DNA of 64,000 nt from Ornithodoros turicata (Eukaryota > Arthropoda > Arachnida > Ixodida > Argasidae): NCBI RefSeq assembly GCF_037126465.1, contig NC_088204.1, forward strand, positions 81,327,584 to 81,391,583, given 5' to 3'. A program made the translations under genes and the position numbers. Shown piece by piece: positions 34,214-45,229 of the stretch. The first letter of the stretch is position 1. Each line of letters opens with the position of its first letter. The notes below the pieces were generated by a model that ran no database searches, was not told where the DNA came from, and saw only the letters and a program-made list of their open reading frames with translations.

Positions 34214-35140
34214 ATGGCAGCGACTGAGGCATATTCAGAACAGTTTCAAGGTACCGACTGGGCCACATGGGCGGAACGCTTGACGTTCTTCTTCGAAGCG
34301 CAAGGAATCACAGACCCTATTAAAAAAAGGGCCCAACTGCTTACAAGATGCGGACCCCAGACGTTTGCGACGATTCGAGCTTTGCTCGCTCCTCGGAGCT
34401 TGCATGACGCCACGTACCAGGAGATTGTGGAACTGCTCCGGAAGCACTACGACCCGCAACCCTCCGAGGTTTTCAGCAGATGCAAATTCCAAAGGAGAGA
34501 TCAACAAGCTGGGGAATCCATTAATACCTACGTAACAGCACTGCGTAAACTTGCAGCTGACTGTAACTTCGGTGCTGCGTCCACTCCGACAGGAACAGCG
34601 GTGGAAACAGCGGCGTCATCAACAGGTGCTGGCACCGCTACGTCACCGGCGACTTCGTCCACGATGCTTCCGCTTGATATTATGCTCAGAGATAGATTTG
34701 TCTGTGGCATAAAGGATAGCAATCTGCAACAACGACTATTTGCGGAAAGGGACCTAACGTTCAGCAAAGCACTGGATTTTGCGTTGCGGGCAGAAAGTGC
34801 AGCGGCTGAGCAACATGGCGTGAAAGCATCTCAGGAAGAAGTACACAAGGTAAAGCTCCAACAGAAAGACGGCAATAGGACAAGGAAAAACCAACGCAAA
34901 GTTAGTTGCTACCGTTGTGAAGGGGCACACTTTGCAAGAGACTGCAAGTACAAGAATGCCCGATGTAGATTCTGCAAGAAGGTGGGCCACATTGAAGCCG
35001 CGTGTCGTAAGAAAAAAGCAGCTGGCAAAAGCGACACCAACCTGTTGACAGAAGACGAGGATGGAGCAACATCACTGGATGATCTGTACCATGTCGCAGA
35101 AGGTATCGAACTCCAAGTTCTTAACAACGTTACTCGTTAA
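34214..35140 (+). CDS. gag: Retrotransposon gag polyprotein
   Basis: 308 aa. The N-terminal half is a capsid-like domain of the retrotransposon gag type (W..W..RL..FF motif near residue 16-27). The C-terminal part is basic and carries two zinc knuckles: CYRCEGAHFARDC (C-x2-C-x3-H-x4-C, one residue short in the first spacer) and CRFCKKVGHIEAAC (standard spacing). It packages element RNA in a virus-like particle. It overlaps pol by 80 bp, and pol lies in the +1 frame relative to gag, so pol expression needs a frameshift or reinitiation. Confidence 0.92.
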   Translation: MAATEAYSEQFQGTDWATWAERLTFFFEAQGITDPIKKRAQLLTRCGPQTFATIRALLAPRSLHDATYQEIVELLRKHYDPQPSEVFSRCKFQRRDQQAGESINTYVTALRKLAADCNFGAASTPTGTAVETAASSTGAGTATSPATSSTMLPLDIMLRDRFVCGIKDSNLQQRLFAERDLTFSKALDFALRAESAAAEQHGVKASQEEVHKVKLQQKDGNRTRKNQRKVSCYRCEGAHFARDCKYKNARCRFCKKVGHIEAACRKKKAAGKSDTNLLTEDEDGATSLDDLYHVAEGIELQVLNNVTR

Positions 35141-38126
35141 CGACAAGCCAGTACAGTTCGAAGTGGACTCTGGCGCGGCTTGCTCACTCATTGCCGAGGA
35201 AATGTACAAAAACACGTGGCCAGAGAAGCCGCCCCCACTAGCTCCGGGAACAGTACAGCTCAAAACATGGTCCGGTGAAGGGCTTGACATCTTGGGATCC
35301 ACAACTGTCGTGGTCCAGTCCAGGAGGAAGAAGTGCATGTTGCCGCTATTAGTAATAAGGGGATCAGGAGCAAGTCTGCTTGGCAGAAATTGGTTTCGAC
35401 CACTACAGATCGAAGTAAGCGGAATCAACTATGTCAACGGCGACTGCCTAGAACGAATACTCGAGGAACACAAAGAGGTCTTTGGAAAGGACATCCAAGG
35501 CCACAGAGGCGATCGGGTAGACATCCAGCTTCAGGATAGAGCAACGCCGAAATTCTGCAGGGCAAGGCCTGTGCCATTTGCCCTACGGGAAGCCGTATGC
35601 GCAGAACTACAATGCCTAGAACAGCAGGGGATCATCGAGCCGGTGCAGCATTCCGAGTGGGCAACTCCGGTGGTGTGCGTTCGGAAGAAGGACAACACCA
35701 TACGACTATGTGGGGACTATCGGAGCACAATTAATGCAGCAGCGATGAAGGCGGATTATCCACTGCCTACGCCAGACGAGGTGATGAGCAAACTGCAAGG
35801 AGGCACGCTCTTTTCCACGTTGGACATGACACAGGCCTATCAACAGTTGAGAGTGACAGAGACAACCGCACAGCAGTTGACCATCAATACCGTGAAAGGC
35901 CTGTACAAAGTCAAGCGGTTACCATTTGGAATAGCAGCAGCTCCTGCTATATTTCAGAGGTTTGTCGAGAAGCTTCTAGCTGGCATTGACGGCATCGCAG
36001 TCTACCTAGACGACATCATTATCAGTGGAGCAGACCAACAACAGCACAATCGACGTCTGGAAACAGTACTGGCAAGACTGGAACAGTCCGGACTGAGACT
36101 TAAGAAAACAAAGTGCAAATTTGCACGTACCGAAGTGGAATTCTTAGGACATAACATCACAGGTTCGGGCGTGCGGCCGACAGATGCAAAAATACGGGCA
36201 CTACTGAAAGCTCCTGAGCCAACGTCGAAAGAGACCTTACAGTCATTCCTCGGAATGTTAGCCTTCTATGATCGTTTTTTGAAAGACAGAGCAACTACGG
36301 CAGCACCACTCTATAAACTGCTTGCGAAAAACGCAACGTGGAAGTGGACCACGGAACACAAGACTGCATTTGAGGCGCTCAAGGAACAGATTTGCCATGC
36401 TCCTGTGCTGGCCCACTACGACCCACACAGACCACTGATACTATCATGCGACGCTTCGCCGTACGGCGTGGGTGCGGTACTCGCGCAAGAAGACAATGAA
36501 GGCAACGAAAGACCTGTCGCTTTCGCATCCAGGACCTTGGGACCAGCAGAGAGAAATTACTCTCAACTAGACAAAGAAGGCCTGGCAATCGTGTATGCGG
36601 TTGTACATTTCCACATGTACTTAGCGGGTCGACACGTGCAAATATACACTGACCACAAGCCGTTACTCGGGATCCTCGGAACTACGAAACCTGTGCCACA
36701 GTTGACGTCGCCCCGAATGCTGAGATGGTGCGTTAAGCTTGCTGCCTATAGCTACGATCTAAGCTATCGTCCGGGAAAGCTGAACTCGAATGCCGACGTT
36801 TTGAGCAGGCTGCCGTTGCCGTCTACAGATGATGAGCCGTGCCACCCAGCGGATGTGCTAATGTTCGAAGCATTAAGCCGTCCTCCCCTAACTGCGGAAG
36901 AAATCTCGTCAGCAACGCAGAGCGATCCAGTTCTTTCCGAAGTGTACACCGCTATTAAAGCAGGGACGTTGTACAAGTTACGAGACGCACAGTTTCGCCA
37001 GTTTCGGGCAAGAGCCACGGAATTTTCCTTCCACAGAGGCTGTATTCTGCGTGGATCAAGAGTGGTCATTCCACAAAGCAAAAAGAAGCAGGCGCTAGAG
37101 TTGGTGCACGCTGGTCACCGTGGCATCGTGGCTATGAAAGCCTGTGCCCGGAGTTACATGTGGTGGTGAGGTATCGACAACGACATAGAGGAGATGGCCA
37201 AGACGTGCATCATTTGCGGGAAGAATCAGAAGTCTCCCGCGAAGGTGGTACAGCCAGAGTGGACTCGACCCAGCAGCCCATGGCACACCATTCATCTAGA
37301 CTTTGCTGGACCTATTCGAGGTATCACATTCCTAGTAATAGTGGATGCCTATAGCAAGTGGATGGAGGTCCGGCAAGTGGAAAGTCCAAACTCAGCTACT
37401 GTGATACGAGTGCTCCGCGGCCTCTTTGCGACATTTGGAATTCCGCAAAAAGCAGTGTCGGATAATGGAACTGCTTTTGTGTCCGAGGAGATGAAGGAAT
37501 TCTACCGGAGAAACGGGGTTAAGTGCGTCACGGCAGCACCTTATCACCCTGCTACCAATGGGCAAGCCGAAAGAATGGTCGGTTATTTTAAACGGGCACT
37601 GTCGAAAGAAACATCGGGAACGCTGGCTACGCAAGTTTCAAGGATATTGTTTAAGCAACACACAACGTGTCACGCGACAACGGGGAAGACCCCCGCAAGA
37701 CTGATGTTCGGGCGAGAATTACCCTCGGCTCTGGATGATCTCCTACCGAAACGTCACACCAGCCAGCTCGATAAGCTACCAGAATCAAGGACACTCTATG
37801 AAGGTGACGTGGTCCTCATCAGAAACTTCAGGAGCAAGCCAACATGGGTGCAAGGAGACGTGACCAGAAGAGTGGGTCGCCGTTCGTGGATGGTGCGCAC
37901 AGAGGACGGCGAGTGCCGACGTCATATCGATCACATTAGGCTACTCCGACGTAAGGCACAACTGTTGGACACTGGCACTTCGCCTCTTCTGGCTTGGGAC
38001 ATAGGCGATACTGAGGATCAAGTTACCAGGAACGAGGAAACGTCGTCCGTTCCACCTCCTTTGGAAGGACGGCCTAAGAGAGTCAGAAGGAAACCAGATC
38101 GATATGGAGACTTTGTTTCGGAATAG
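35061..38126 (+). pseudogene. pol: Retrotransposon pol (protease-RT-RNase H-integrase) with one in-frame TGA
   Basis: One frame runs through 35061-38126 with a single stop, TGA at 37167-37169. Domains in order: aspartic protease with VDSGAACSLIAEE (Asp near residue 36), reverse transcriptase with YLDD near residue 315, RNase H with SCDASPYGVGAVLAQ near 462 and TDHKPL, then integrase. The stop falls inside the integrase HHCC zinc finger, between the His pair (HAGH) and the Cys pair (CIIC). After it come the DDE landmarks HLDFAGP, VSDNGTAF and a Glu in the NGQAER motif. The downstream piece is open from 37194 for 310 codons. As written, the copy makes protease, RT and RNase H but not a full integrase. 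The TGA could be a CpG-type C-to-T change, a reading error, or readthrough. Confidence 0.9.
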
Positions 38127-38151
38127 ATTCATTGTGGTTTGGGTTTTAACC

Positions 38152-38165
38152 TAAGGGGAAGAAAG
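38152..38165 (+). promoter_or_regulatory. Polypurine tract
   Basis: AAGGGGAAGAAAG sits directly before the 3' LTR, where plus-strand DNA synthesis would be primed. Confidence 0.8.
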
Positions 38166-38389
38166 TGTTATGTATTGGGTTGTTTATGTGTCAAGTTCTT
38201 TGTTATCACATGGGTTATGTAAGCGCGGTCCGAAGACGACGACGATGGGCGCGCGACAAAGAGAATAGTGCGCTGGCCAAGCCGGTACTGTCTGTACGCA
38301 GGGGACTACTAATAAAAGGTAATCCATGGACATCGGTGTTCGCTTATGCTTATAAGCCATCAGGAACTCACGGAAACTCGCATCTAACA
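38166..38389 (+). repeat. 3' LTR
   Basis: Begins TGTTATGTATTGG and ends GCATCTAACA. Same length as the 5' LTR with one difference. Confidence 0.95.
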
Positions 38390-38397
38390 AATTGTCA

Positions 38398-38736
38398 CAA
38401 GGCGGCGCTAGTGCTGAACGGGCTCGTCGTTGTCGATCGGCCTCACAGAGGTGGGCAACGTCACAACTAAAGCTCTCGGGGAATGTGCGTCCTGGGCAGG
38501 CTTCTAAGGGAAATGTTTGTTTTACCTCCCTTTATTATTTTATTTCATTCATATATACAATTGACACTTAACGATTAACAGGAACTGAAGGAACCAGAGG
38601 GAAATTCCCGGACCGACATGTGCCTGACAGCTCCCGAGGAAGACCCCCCAAAAAAAAAAAAAAACAGAACACAGCACAGCCAGCACCGCGGGATTCGAAC
38701 CCGGGTACCTCCCAGTCTCGACGAGACATGTCGCAC
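38398..38736 (-). mobile_element. tRNA-derived SINE inserted into the broken family A MITE
   Basis: Minus orientation. B-box complement GGGATTCGAACCCGGG at about 38690-38705, then body TGCGTCCTGGGCAGGCTTC. It contains an A-run and an AT-rich insertion (38520-38590). AATTGTCAC precedes it (38390-38398) and follows it (38738-38746), which fits a target duplication inside the MITE centre. Confidence 0.65.
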
Positions 38737-38820
38737 AAATTGTCACGAAAAGGCGTACGCCCAGCGCTTTCCACGAATCAGGGCTGATGAAGGTATCGTT
38801 CTGTGTAATGTTTGCCTGCC
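38737..38820. mobile_element. Right-half remnant of the broken family A MITE
   Basis: AATTGTCACGAAAAGGCGTACGC, split here as AATTGTCAC then GAAAAGGCGTACGC, followed by AATCAGGGCTGATGAAGGTA, matches the right arm of 43136-43384. The terminal part is missing. Confidence 0.6.
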
Positions 38821-38879
38821 TTCACCGCGTGCTATGTGGTGGAGTGCAGCAAGCAGTTCGGTTACTACCACGAGCACCG

Positions 38880-39330
38880 GCGCTGCATGAGATTTTCCCT
38901 GGGTTTTTACTGCGGACTTTCCAGTCGGATGTCGACACTTTTCCCGTGAAGTCGGCCCGGGACGCATACTAACTCTCCCCACCCGTTCCTGTTGTCCTCT
39001 ATCCGTCTCTCCACGTCTCTACCTAAACGTAGAACCCGAGACAAGGAAACAGGAACGACAAGATGACATAACTTCCCCCGACAACACCGAATATACTATC
39101 CTCTGGATGCACGGATCCGTTAAGACATTATTCGTACGTCCAGAGAACATCCGGTGTTGTCGGGGAAGTTCTGTCGTCTTGTGCTTCTCGTTTCATTGTC
39201 TCGGGTTCTACGTTTATAGCTACTACCACGTATAGCAGCTCGCCTGTGCCTTAGCCCTTCTTCCACGTCTGTACATACGCCGCTCTTATAGCCACAGTCG
39301 CTTCGCGGCGCTAACACAGAATACAAAAAT
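38880..39330 (+). mobile_element. SINE copy (or two fragments) interrupted by a MITE
   Basis: 38880-39025 holds the family head and body (TTTTCCCGTGAAGTCGGCCC, TTGTCCTCTATCCGTCTCTC). 39250-39330 holds the 3' end (CACGTCTGTACATACGCCGC, CACAGTCGCTTCGCGGCGCT, A-rich tail). The two are not a simple continuation, so the second may be a separate fragment. A MITE sits between. Confidence 0.6.
39026..39214. mobile_element. 189-bp MITE with long inverted repeats, TA target site
   Basis: AACGTAGAACCCGAGACA at the left and TGTCTCGGGTTCTACGTT at the right are exact inverted repeats. The arms extend ~65 bp through CCCGACAACACCG with few mismatches. TA flanks both ends. It is inserted in a SINE. Confidence 0.85.
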
Positions 39331-41268
39331 AAAAAATAAAACTGTAGAGCCCCGAACCCTGCAATTGATTTCCCAACGCAGCAAATAGTTCCTAAACATC
39401 GCATAAACCTCCGAAAGGGAGTATAATGATTGTGGGGATGCAGCTATAGTTCAGTCCCCAGGAAAGGACTGAACCGCGCCAGCTGTTTTATTCTTTTCAG
39501 AGTGTGCGTGTGCCGAAAGCATCTAACTGGCACAACCTGAGTACTCCAACTAATCAACCAAAAAGCAGCAAACATCCGGGAATTTAAAATAAACTACATA
39601 CTAAGAGTCGCCGCTAATGAGTTTCTATTTCGTTTTATTCGAAAGGGTGAAATGCCACTTTCAGATGTGGATCCCGCTTTCAAAATACGTCGATAGAGAC
39701 CCCTTTCTAATGAGGCCGACCCTAATTACACGCCCTTTTTGCTACGGTACTCATTAAGCATTATACTCCGACTTTCTGTACTATTTTCGGACATTTCCGG
39801 GACGTTCCGCCGAATATTTGGGCCGCGAATGCATCATAACAACGCGTTTGTTGTTTCCTTTGCCCCACATCCGGGACTCATAAGCAGAATGGACGCCAAG
39901 GCCATTTGTTATTCCTAAACATGAGCGAGATACACAACGAGATCGGAAGGTTTCTCATATCGCTCGCACATGAGAATGGCTCCCAGTTGAGGAACACAAG
40001 TATAGGAGATCAAAAGAAGTGGAGATGGAACATCAAAGCGCACGAAGATGCACCGGCTGTTTCGACGAAAATTCCCCCCAGCTGAATAATTCAGAAGCGG
40101 AAGACATCATCGAAGAACTTTCTTTTTTGGTAAACATCTTCGACACAGCGGCCAAGAGCCTGGTCAGTGAGTGGTTCATTTGCATACGCTCATTAATTAA
40201 ATAAATATCCAAACTCGTTAATGTTGCTTTCGACGCTCTCTTCACCTGTGCGGAACCAATCAGCACTTTCGGAGCAAAATATTGAAGGGAAAAAACCGCG
40301 TCGATACTCGGTTAATTTTTCGAGTGATTAATTGGTTTCGGTTTACGTATATCTCTTGCGCGGAGAAGTGTGTAACAATGCGCGCTTTCGCTGAGCTATC
40401 AGGCTCTCAATCGCGTGTTCATCCGCTTTCTTCACACACACGGGAGTGATGTAAGATAAGATGAGGAACAGCTGCAAGAGAGGTTTCAGTATTCCTTCTC
40501 TGCCTGGCTAGTACACAGCTCTCGCGGTGCATTTATCACTAGTGACTTTTAGTGCACCGTACGTTATCGCCCTTAGAAATGAACTTCACCGCATAGCACG
40601 CACCGAGCGAAGCATAATCTGGAGTGATATCGTTATCTTCACTGATTTGCTGAAAACAATCATTTACAAGCACAAAGTCTGTGCAAGATGGGTTCCCCGA
40701 CACCTCACTTGTGACCGGAAGGGAGCGCGCATGACAGTCTCTGAGCAGCTATACTGAACCTGTTTCACTCCGAGGGGGAGGAATTTTTGTAATCAGTCGT
40801 CACAGATGATGAAACCTAGATACACCGTTTCACGCCAGAGACAAAAAGGAGCAACAAGGACTGGCGACAGAAGGCTTTCCCGCCGCCAAAGAAAAGCAAG
40901 GTGCAACAGTCTGCTTGGCAGTCCATGGGAACTGTCTTCTGGGACATGTGGGGTACCATCCATGTGGACTTCTTGGATCCGAGGGGGTCACGGTTAATGC
41001 CCAGTACTACTCCTGACGTTGATAAATGGTACCGCGCGAAACGCAATTAGCAACAAACGGCCTGGGATGTTGTCCGGGAGGGTCATTCTTCTTAATGACA
41101 GTGCCCGGCCTCGCAATGCCGATCTGACGGTAGCAACACTGGCCGGAATGCGCTGGGGAGGTTTTCCCCATGCCCATTACAACCCAGATATAGCCCCATA
41201 AGCGATTACCATTTGTTTGAGCCCTATTTACCATTACCATTTGTTTGTTTGAGGAAAGCCGTTTCACA
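39331..41268. other. Non-coding stretch with MITE remnants
   Basis: 39400-39513 resembles the 3007-3537 and 42293-42447 elements (AAAGGGAGTATAATG...CAGAGTG). 40556-40760 holds a half family A MITE. No gene recognised; the ORF at 40019-40204 has no domain. Confidence 0.4.
40556..40660. mobile_element. Half copy of family A MITE
   Basis: CCCTTAGAAATGAACTTCACCGCATAGCACG is present as CCCTTAGAAATGAACTTC then ACCGCATAGCACGC, followed by ATCTGGAGTGATATCGTTAT and GATTTGCTGAAAAC. The opposite arm is absent. Confidence 0.65.
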
Positions 41269-41657
41269 CACTGTAAACTAGAAAACACCCTTATAGGTGT
41301 AAATGGCTTGTCCTATAACTGACACCTCTTTTTACACCGTACATGATCTGGAACACCCTTTTTAGAGGGTGTATTCCGTGTAAATCACCCCTGGAAAGGG
41401 CGCTTTTCTTTGAAAATGCCCTCTTTTGCACCCTTTAAACACCCTTTTAGGAGGGTGTAAGATCGTTAAACACCCTCCTAAAAAGGTGTATAAAGGGTGC
41501 AAAAGACGGCATTTTCAAGAAAAAGCACCCTTTCAAAGGGCGTTTTACACGGGATACACCCTCTAAAAAGGGTGTTCCAGACCATACGGTCTAAAAAGAG
41601 GAGTCAATTATAGGACAAGCGATTTACACCCATAAGGGTGTTTTTCAGTTTACAGTG
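41269..41657. mobile_element. 389-bp palindromic MITE, CACTGTAAAC tips
   Basis: CACTGTAAACTAGAAAACAC at the left is mirrored by GTTTACAGTG at the right. The whole element is one long imperfect palindrome centred near 41463. AAACACCC, GGGTGTA and AGGGTGT words recur symmetrically. CA flanks both ends. No coding capacity. Confidence 0.85.
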
Positions 41658-43135
41658 CACGGATGAATCCCTCCAGAAAGATGTCCTGTAATGACTACGA
41701 CGGCGGCCCCCATCTTTTTACGCGAGAGGCGTCAAAGGGTTGCCACAGCGATGACAGCGGTGTCTAGAAGCGCGCGATGAATACTTTCAATAACTGACGA
41801 TCGTATTTAAATAAATAAATGTATCGGTCAACCTTGAACGACCCTTTTATGTTAGCGCCTGCAGCCAAAGAGGTATAGATTCGATTCCAGTCACACAGGC
41901 ATTCGCTGCATTTTCGTCAACTCCCGTGCTTGACAATCTAGAAGACCTGCTTTGCGGGCTAGTTTGTTGATACCTAACGACTGGGCAAACCATACATTAA
42001 AGACGAAGGCGCGTTCTCTTGAAAATTTCTGTAGAACTGCTATGCACAACCATTGTCGATCTAGTCTACGGCTATTGTAGAAAATGTAGAACTGATGTAG
42101 CTAATTTCTGCCTGTTGTAGAAGTTGTGTAAAGCTAATGTGGGGCTAGCTCAATAGAACTATCGTAGAAGTTTCGTTGAAGCCTTTTCGCTTAGTGATTG
42201 CAAAGCGTGGGGGTTCGAACCCAGCCCCCAATGCCTTTACGGATGGCATGGATCCTACACCATTGATTACAGCAACGTGCTATCCCGTTTTTAGGTCCTT
42301 GACCCTAAAATTTAGTCCTCTGCATTTCAAAAGGGACTGGACCCATTAGCCCCATTACGAGTACGATTAATGGTTGTGGAAATGCATCCAGGCCGCAAAA
42401 AAAAAAAAAAAAAACTAAAACACTTTTTTTTTTTTTTTTCAGAGTGCACCACTGAGCTAATATGCAGCAGAGATAACACAGAAAGTTATGTAGAGCTACA
42501 ATAGAGATTATATCTATTCTCCTCTTCTTTTTTTTTCATTACAAACAAACAAACAAACAAGATTATATGTAGAGCTATTCTGGAGATGATATAATGTTAC
42601 GTTAAACAGTTCATGCTATATAACTGGTGTTCTAGACTACCGAAAAGTAGTCAACCTGTAGCCTCGGACTACAACGGGGAAACTCTTACAATCTCTAAAA
42701 AGTTACTTTTTCTTTTTCACTGCCAACTGTTCGTGTTGTTGGGATGATGTGGTATCCGTAAGATTTCGCTCAGCTCAGCATCCTCAATAGTGCTTCTTAG
42801 TTAGCGCTTCAATAGTTAGTTCTGCCGAGTGGACCTTGACACAAACCTTCTACATTCTTTAGCTCAGTATCCATAGACTACACAATAATCGGGAAATTTA
42901 CTTAGCCATAGTCGTCATATTTTGACGACTAAGCACTTGGATCATCTATAGGTTCGCGGTGACTTCTCGTGGGAATTTAAAAAAAAAAACTGTTCGCATC
43001 TGGAAAAGCCAGAAGCATCCAGTTAAAAAAGCTCCCCGCCGAATCGGCTTCGCCGCAGTACCCAGAAGCCCATGACGGAAAACATCCACACAGGCGGAGA
43101 TAATCGTGCCCATTGCTGTCTTCGCGTTTTACCTA
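41658..43135. other. Non-coding stretch with A/T runs and MITE remnants
   Basis: 42293-42447 is a degraded relative of the 3007-3537 element, containing A and T runs. 42195-42225 has a B-box-like GGGGGTTCGAACCC, a SINE-head remnant. Several TGTAGAA-like words repeat at 42030-42180. No gene recognised. Confidence 0.4.
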
Positions 43136-43384
43136 CACTCTTAAAAATGAACTTCACCGCATAGCACGCTCCTAGCCAACCATGATCTCGAATGATACCG
43201 TTATCTGTCCAGATTCGTTGAAAACGGGAGGCGTACGCCTTTTTTGTGACATTTATGCTGTTCATAATTGTCATAAAAAAGGCGTACGCGTACCGTTTTC
43301 AACAAATCAGGGCAGATAACGATATCATTTGAGATATTGGTTGGCTAGAAGCGTGCTATGCGGTGAAGTTCATTTTTAAGAGTG
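43136..43384. mobile_element. Intact Tc1/mariner-type MITE (family A)
   Basis: CACTCTTAAAAATGAACTTC at the left is matched exactly by GAAGTTCATTTTTAAGAGTG at the right. The arms run ~115 bp each through CGCATAGCACG and GGCGTACGCC. TA flanks at 43134-43135 and 43385-43386. 249 bp, a clean reference copy for the four damaged relatives in this window. Confidence 0.92.
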
Positions 43385-43420
43385 TATCTGTTTCGCCGAC
43401 GACCGCGTAGTATACACATA

Positions 43421-43601
43421 CAGTTAACCCTGGTTATTATGACCATCGTCGTTTCCGAAAATTTTGGTCATAATGCGGAATTGTCATATTAACGGGAGGG
43501 GGGAGGGGATTTGCACAGGTTTCACTGCATTGTTCCCCAGGAGCATGGTCGTAAAGCGCGTATGTCAGATTATCGGGGGTCATATTAACGAGGGTTCACT
43601 G
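43421..43601. mobile_element. pogo/Tigger-like MITE
   Basis: CAGTTAACCCTGGTTATTATG at the left is given here as CAGTTAACCC plus TGGTTATTATGACC, and the complement of the right end is CAGTGAACCCTCGTTAATAT. TA flanks both ends (43419-43420, 43602-43603). CAGT(T/G)(G/A)ACCC tips with TA sites are typical of pogo/Tigger elements. Confidence 0.75.
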
Positions 43602-45152
43602 TAACATTTTATTGGTTATGCGTCCCCTCGAGAGCTTACGTACACACAGAGCCTACAACGCAAGTTGCCCCACTTGTTTCGCAGTGCTAGCAGGGACTAC
43701 TTGAGGATATCCAACAGTTACTACTTAACAATACAAGAAGGAATGTCCATCTCGGTACGATCACCGGCGTTATTAGTGCGCGTGGTATGAAAGTATATGC
43801 TCCAACTGTTCGACAGACCCACGTGACATATTCTAGACTAATAGTCGTGAAAAAAAAAAAAAACATGGCTTGATCGACAGGGATTCCCTTTAAGATACTG
43901 CTCGACCATAACACAGCCCAAAGAGGGCCGCACTTCGACTTGTGGTTATCGTATACCTTGTCTGATCTGTACATATAATGGAGTCTTGGTACATATATGC
44001 GAGAGATTTCGTATTAAATGCTCATACTCTTGTACTCCAAAACTGCTATTCACTTTCACGGTATACTAAACATCAGAAATCGGAAGATTAGACTAGATAG
44101 AAAAAATGGGAATCAGAAAAAACTTTGCACAGCGATAAAGTTCTTTGTTTACGTACAAAAATTATCATGAGACGAGAATATCAAGATCATTTATTTGTAA
44201 AAAGTCCCTACGTGTTAGAAATAGTTCAATAATTGATAGGAATCATAAGAGGAGACGGATGCAGCTATCTCGAAATATCAGTGTTCGAAAGAATAATGCG
44301 AAGCCGGTGCCTAAAGTTGTGGAACAGAGTCTGAAAAGAGCGTGTCCTTCTTGGGACACTAAGCTGACAGTTGTTCAGCTTTGTTACCACTAATCCTAAT
44401 CTTTGTTATCACTAACTGTAATTGGAGAAAGTCGCCAACTACATAAGAGTATCCTCACAATTTTTTTGTAACTATATATTGGTGACTAGCTGACGAACTA
44501 TATCGTAACTATACCAAATTTCGAACATTCCTACAGGCCACTGCACCTATTCGACTGCCACACTCCGCAACTTCGCAGACGACACAAAACTGTCAATGCG
44601 GTAACTAAAGAGTTAAACGTAACATTTTATAATCACTTACACTTGCCGCTTAAACTGCTTGAAACGCACACAATCCGTTATCAGCTCGCTTCACACACCA
44701 ACACAAACTCCTGTGCAGAGCGGCCGCTCGGCTTCGGTGAGCGTAAGAAGAGCTCTTCTCTTTAGCGCCATCTCTCGCGACAGGGTAGAAACACCATAGC
44801 AGACGACACGCAGTAAGGGGCATTCTTTCACTTGCTACGCTTTTAACTTTTCATATCATTTTCTAGTTACGTGCTTCTTTGTGAACGACCTCTGTCTCCT
44901 GTGAGTACGGTGTCTTTTTATTGCGTACCAAATATGCGGAGACCTTCGCCTGCATTGATGCGTTATTTGGGCTCTTTTCGCAGAGATACAATTCGTATGG
45001 CCCGTATTTGCATATGAGTATCGCTGCAAAGTGCTTCTGCAAGACCGTTCTCTCTTCTAATGTAAATATCAGCGCAAGGGGAGAACAAAGGGATTGGATA
45101 AAGTTCAAAATCACATACAAACACTGCGGCGGTTTCTATGTCCGCCTATGTA
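43602..45152. other. Non-coding stretch
   Basis: Only a possible LINE fragment at about 44536-44605 stands out. Other ORFs lack recognisable domains. Confidence 0.35.
44550..44605 (+). pseudogene. Possible LINE reverse transcriptase fragment
   Basis: One frame reads TATLRNFADDTKLSMR. FADDTKL is the catalytic motif of non-LTR reverse transcriptases. The frame stops soon after, and no other RT motif is visible. Confidence 0.35.
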
Positions 45153-45194
45153 GAGCTTGGGACAAAAGTTTACGGAACTCCGTGGTGTCGCATT

Positions 45195-45229
<35 letters not shown>

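Larger units (their letters stand above)
33968..38389 (+). mobile_element. Complete Gypsy (mag-like) LTR retrotransposon
   Basis: Two 224-bp LTRs, TG...CA ends, a tRNA-Ser-like primer site, gag and pol in that order, a polypurine tract, and the 5-bp duplication AATTG at 33963-33967 and 38390-38394. RT before integrase is Gypsy/Ty3 order. Two zinc knuckles and a serine-tRNA primer fit the mag lineage, though this is inference without a tree. No env-like third ORF is present. The LTRs differ at one position (G versus C in the last dozen bases), so insertion is recent. Confidence 0.95.

Noticed and set aside
34214..38126. Integrated retrovirus
   Set aside because: No envelope-like ORF or space for one between integrase and the polypurine tract. 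It is an ordinary LTR retrotransposon.
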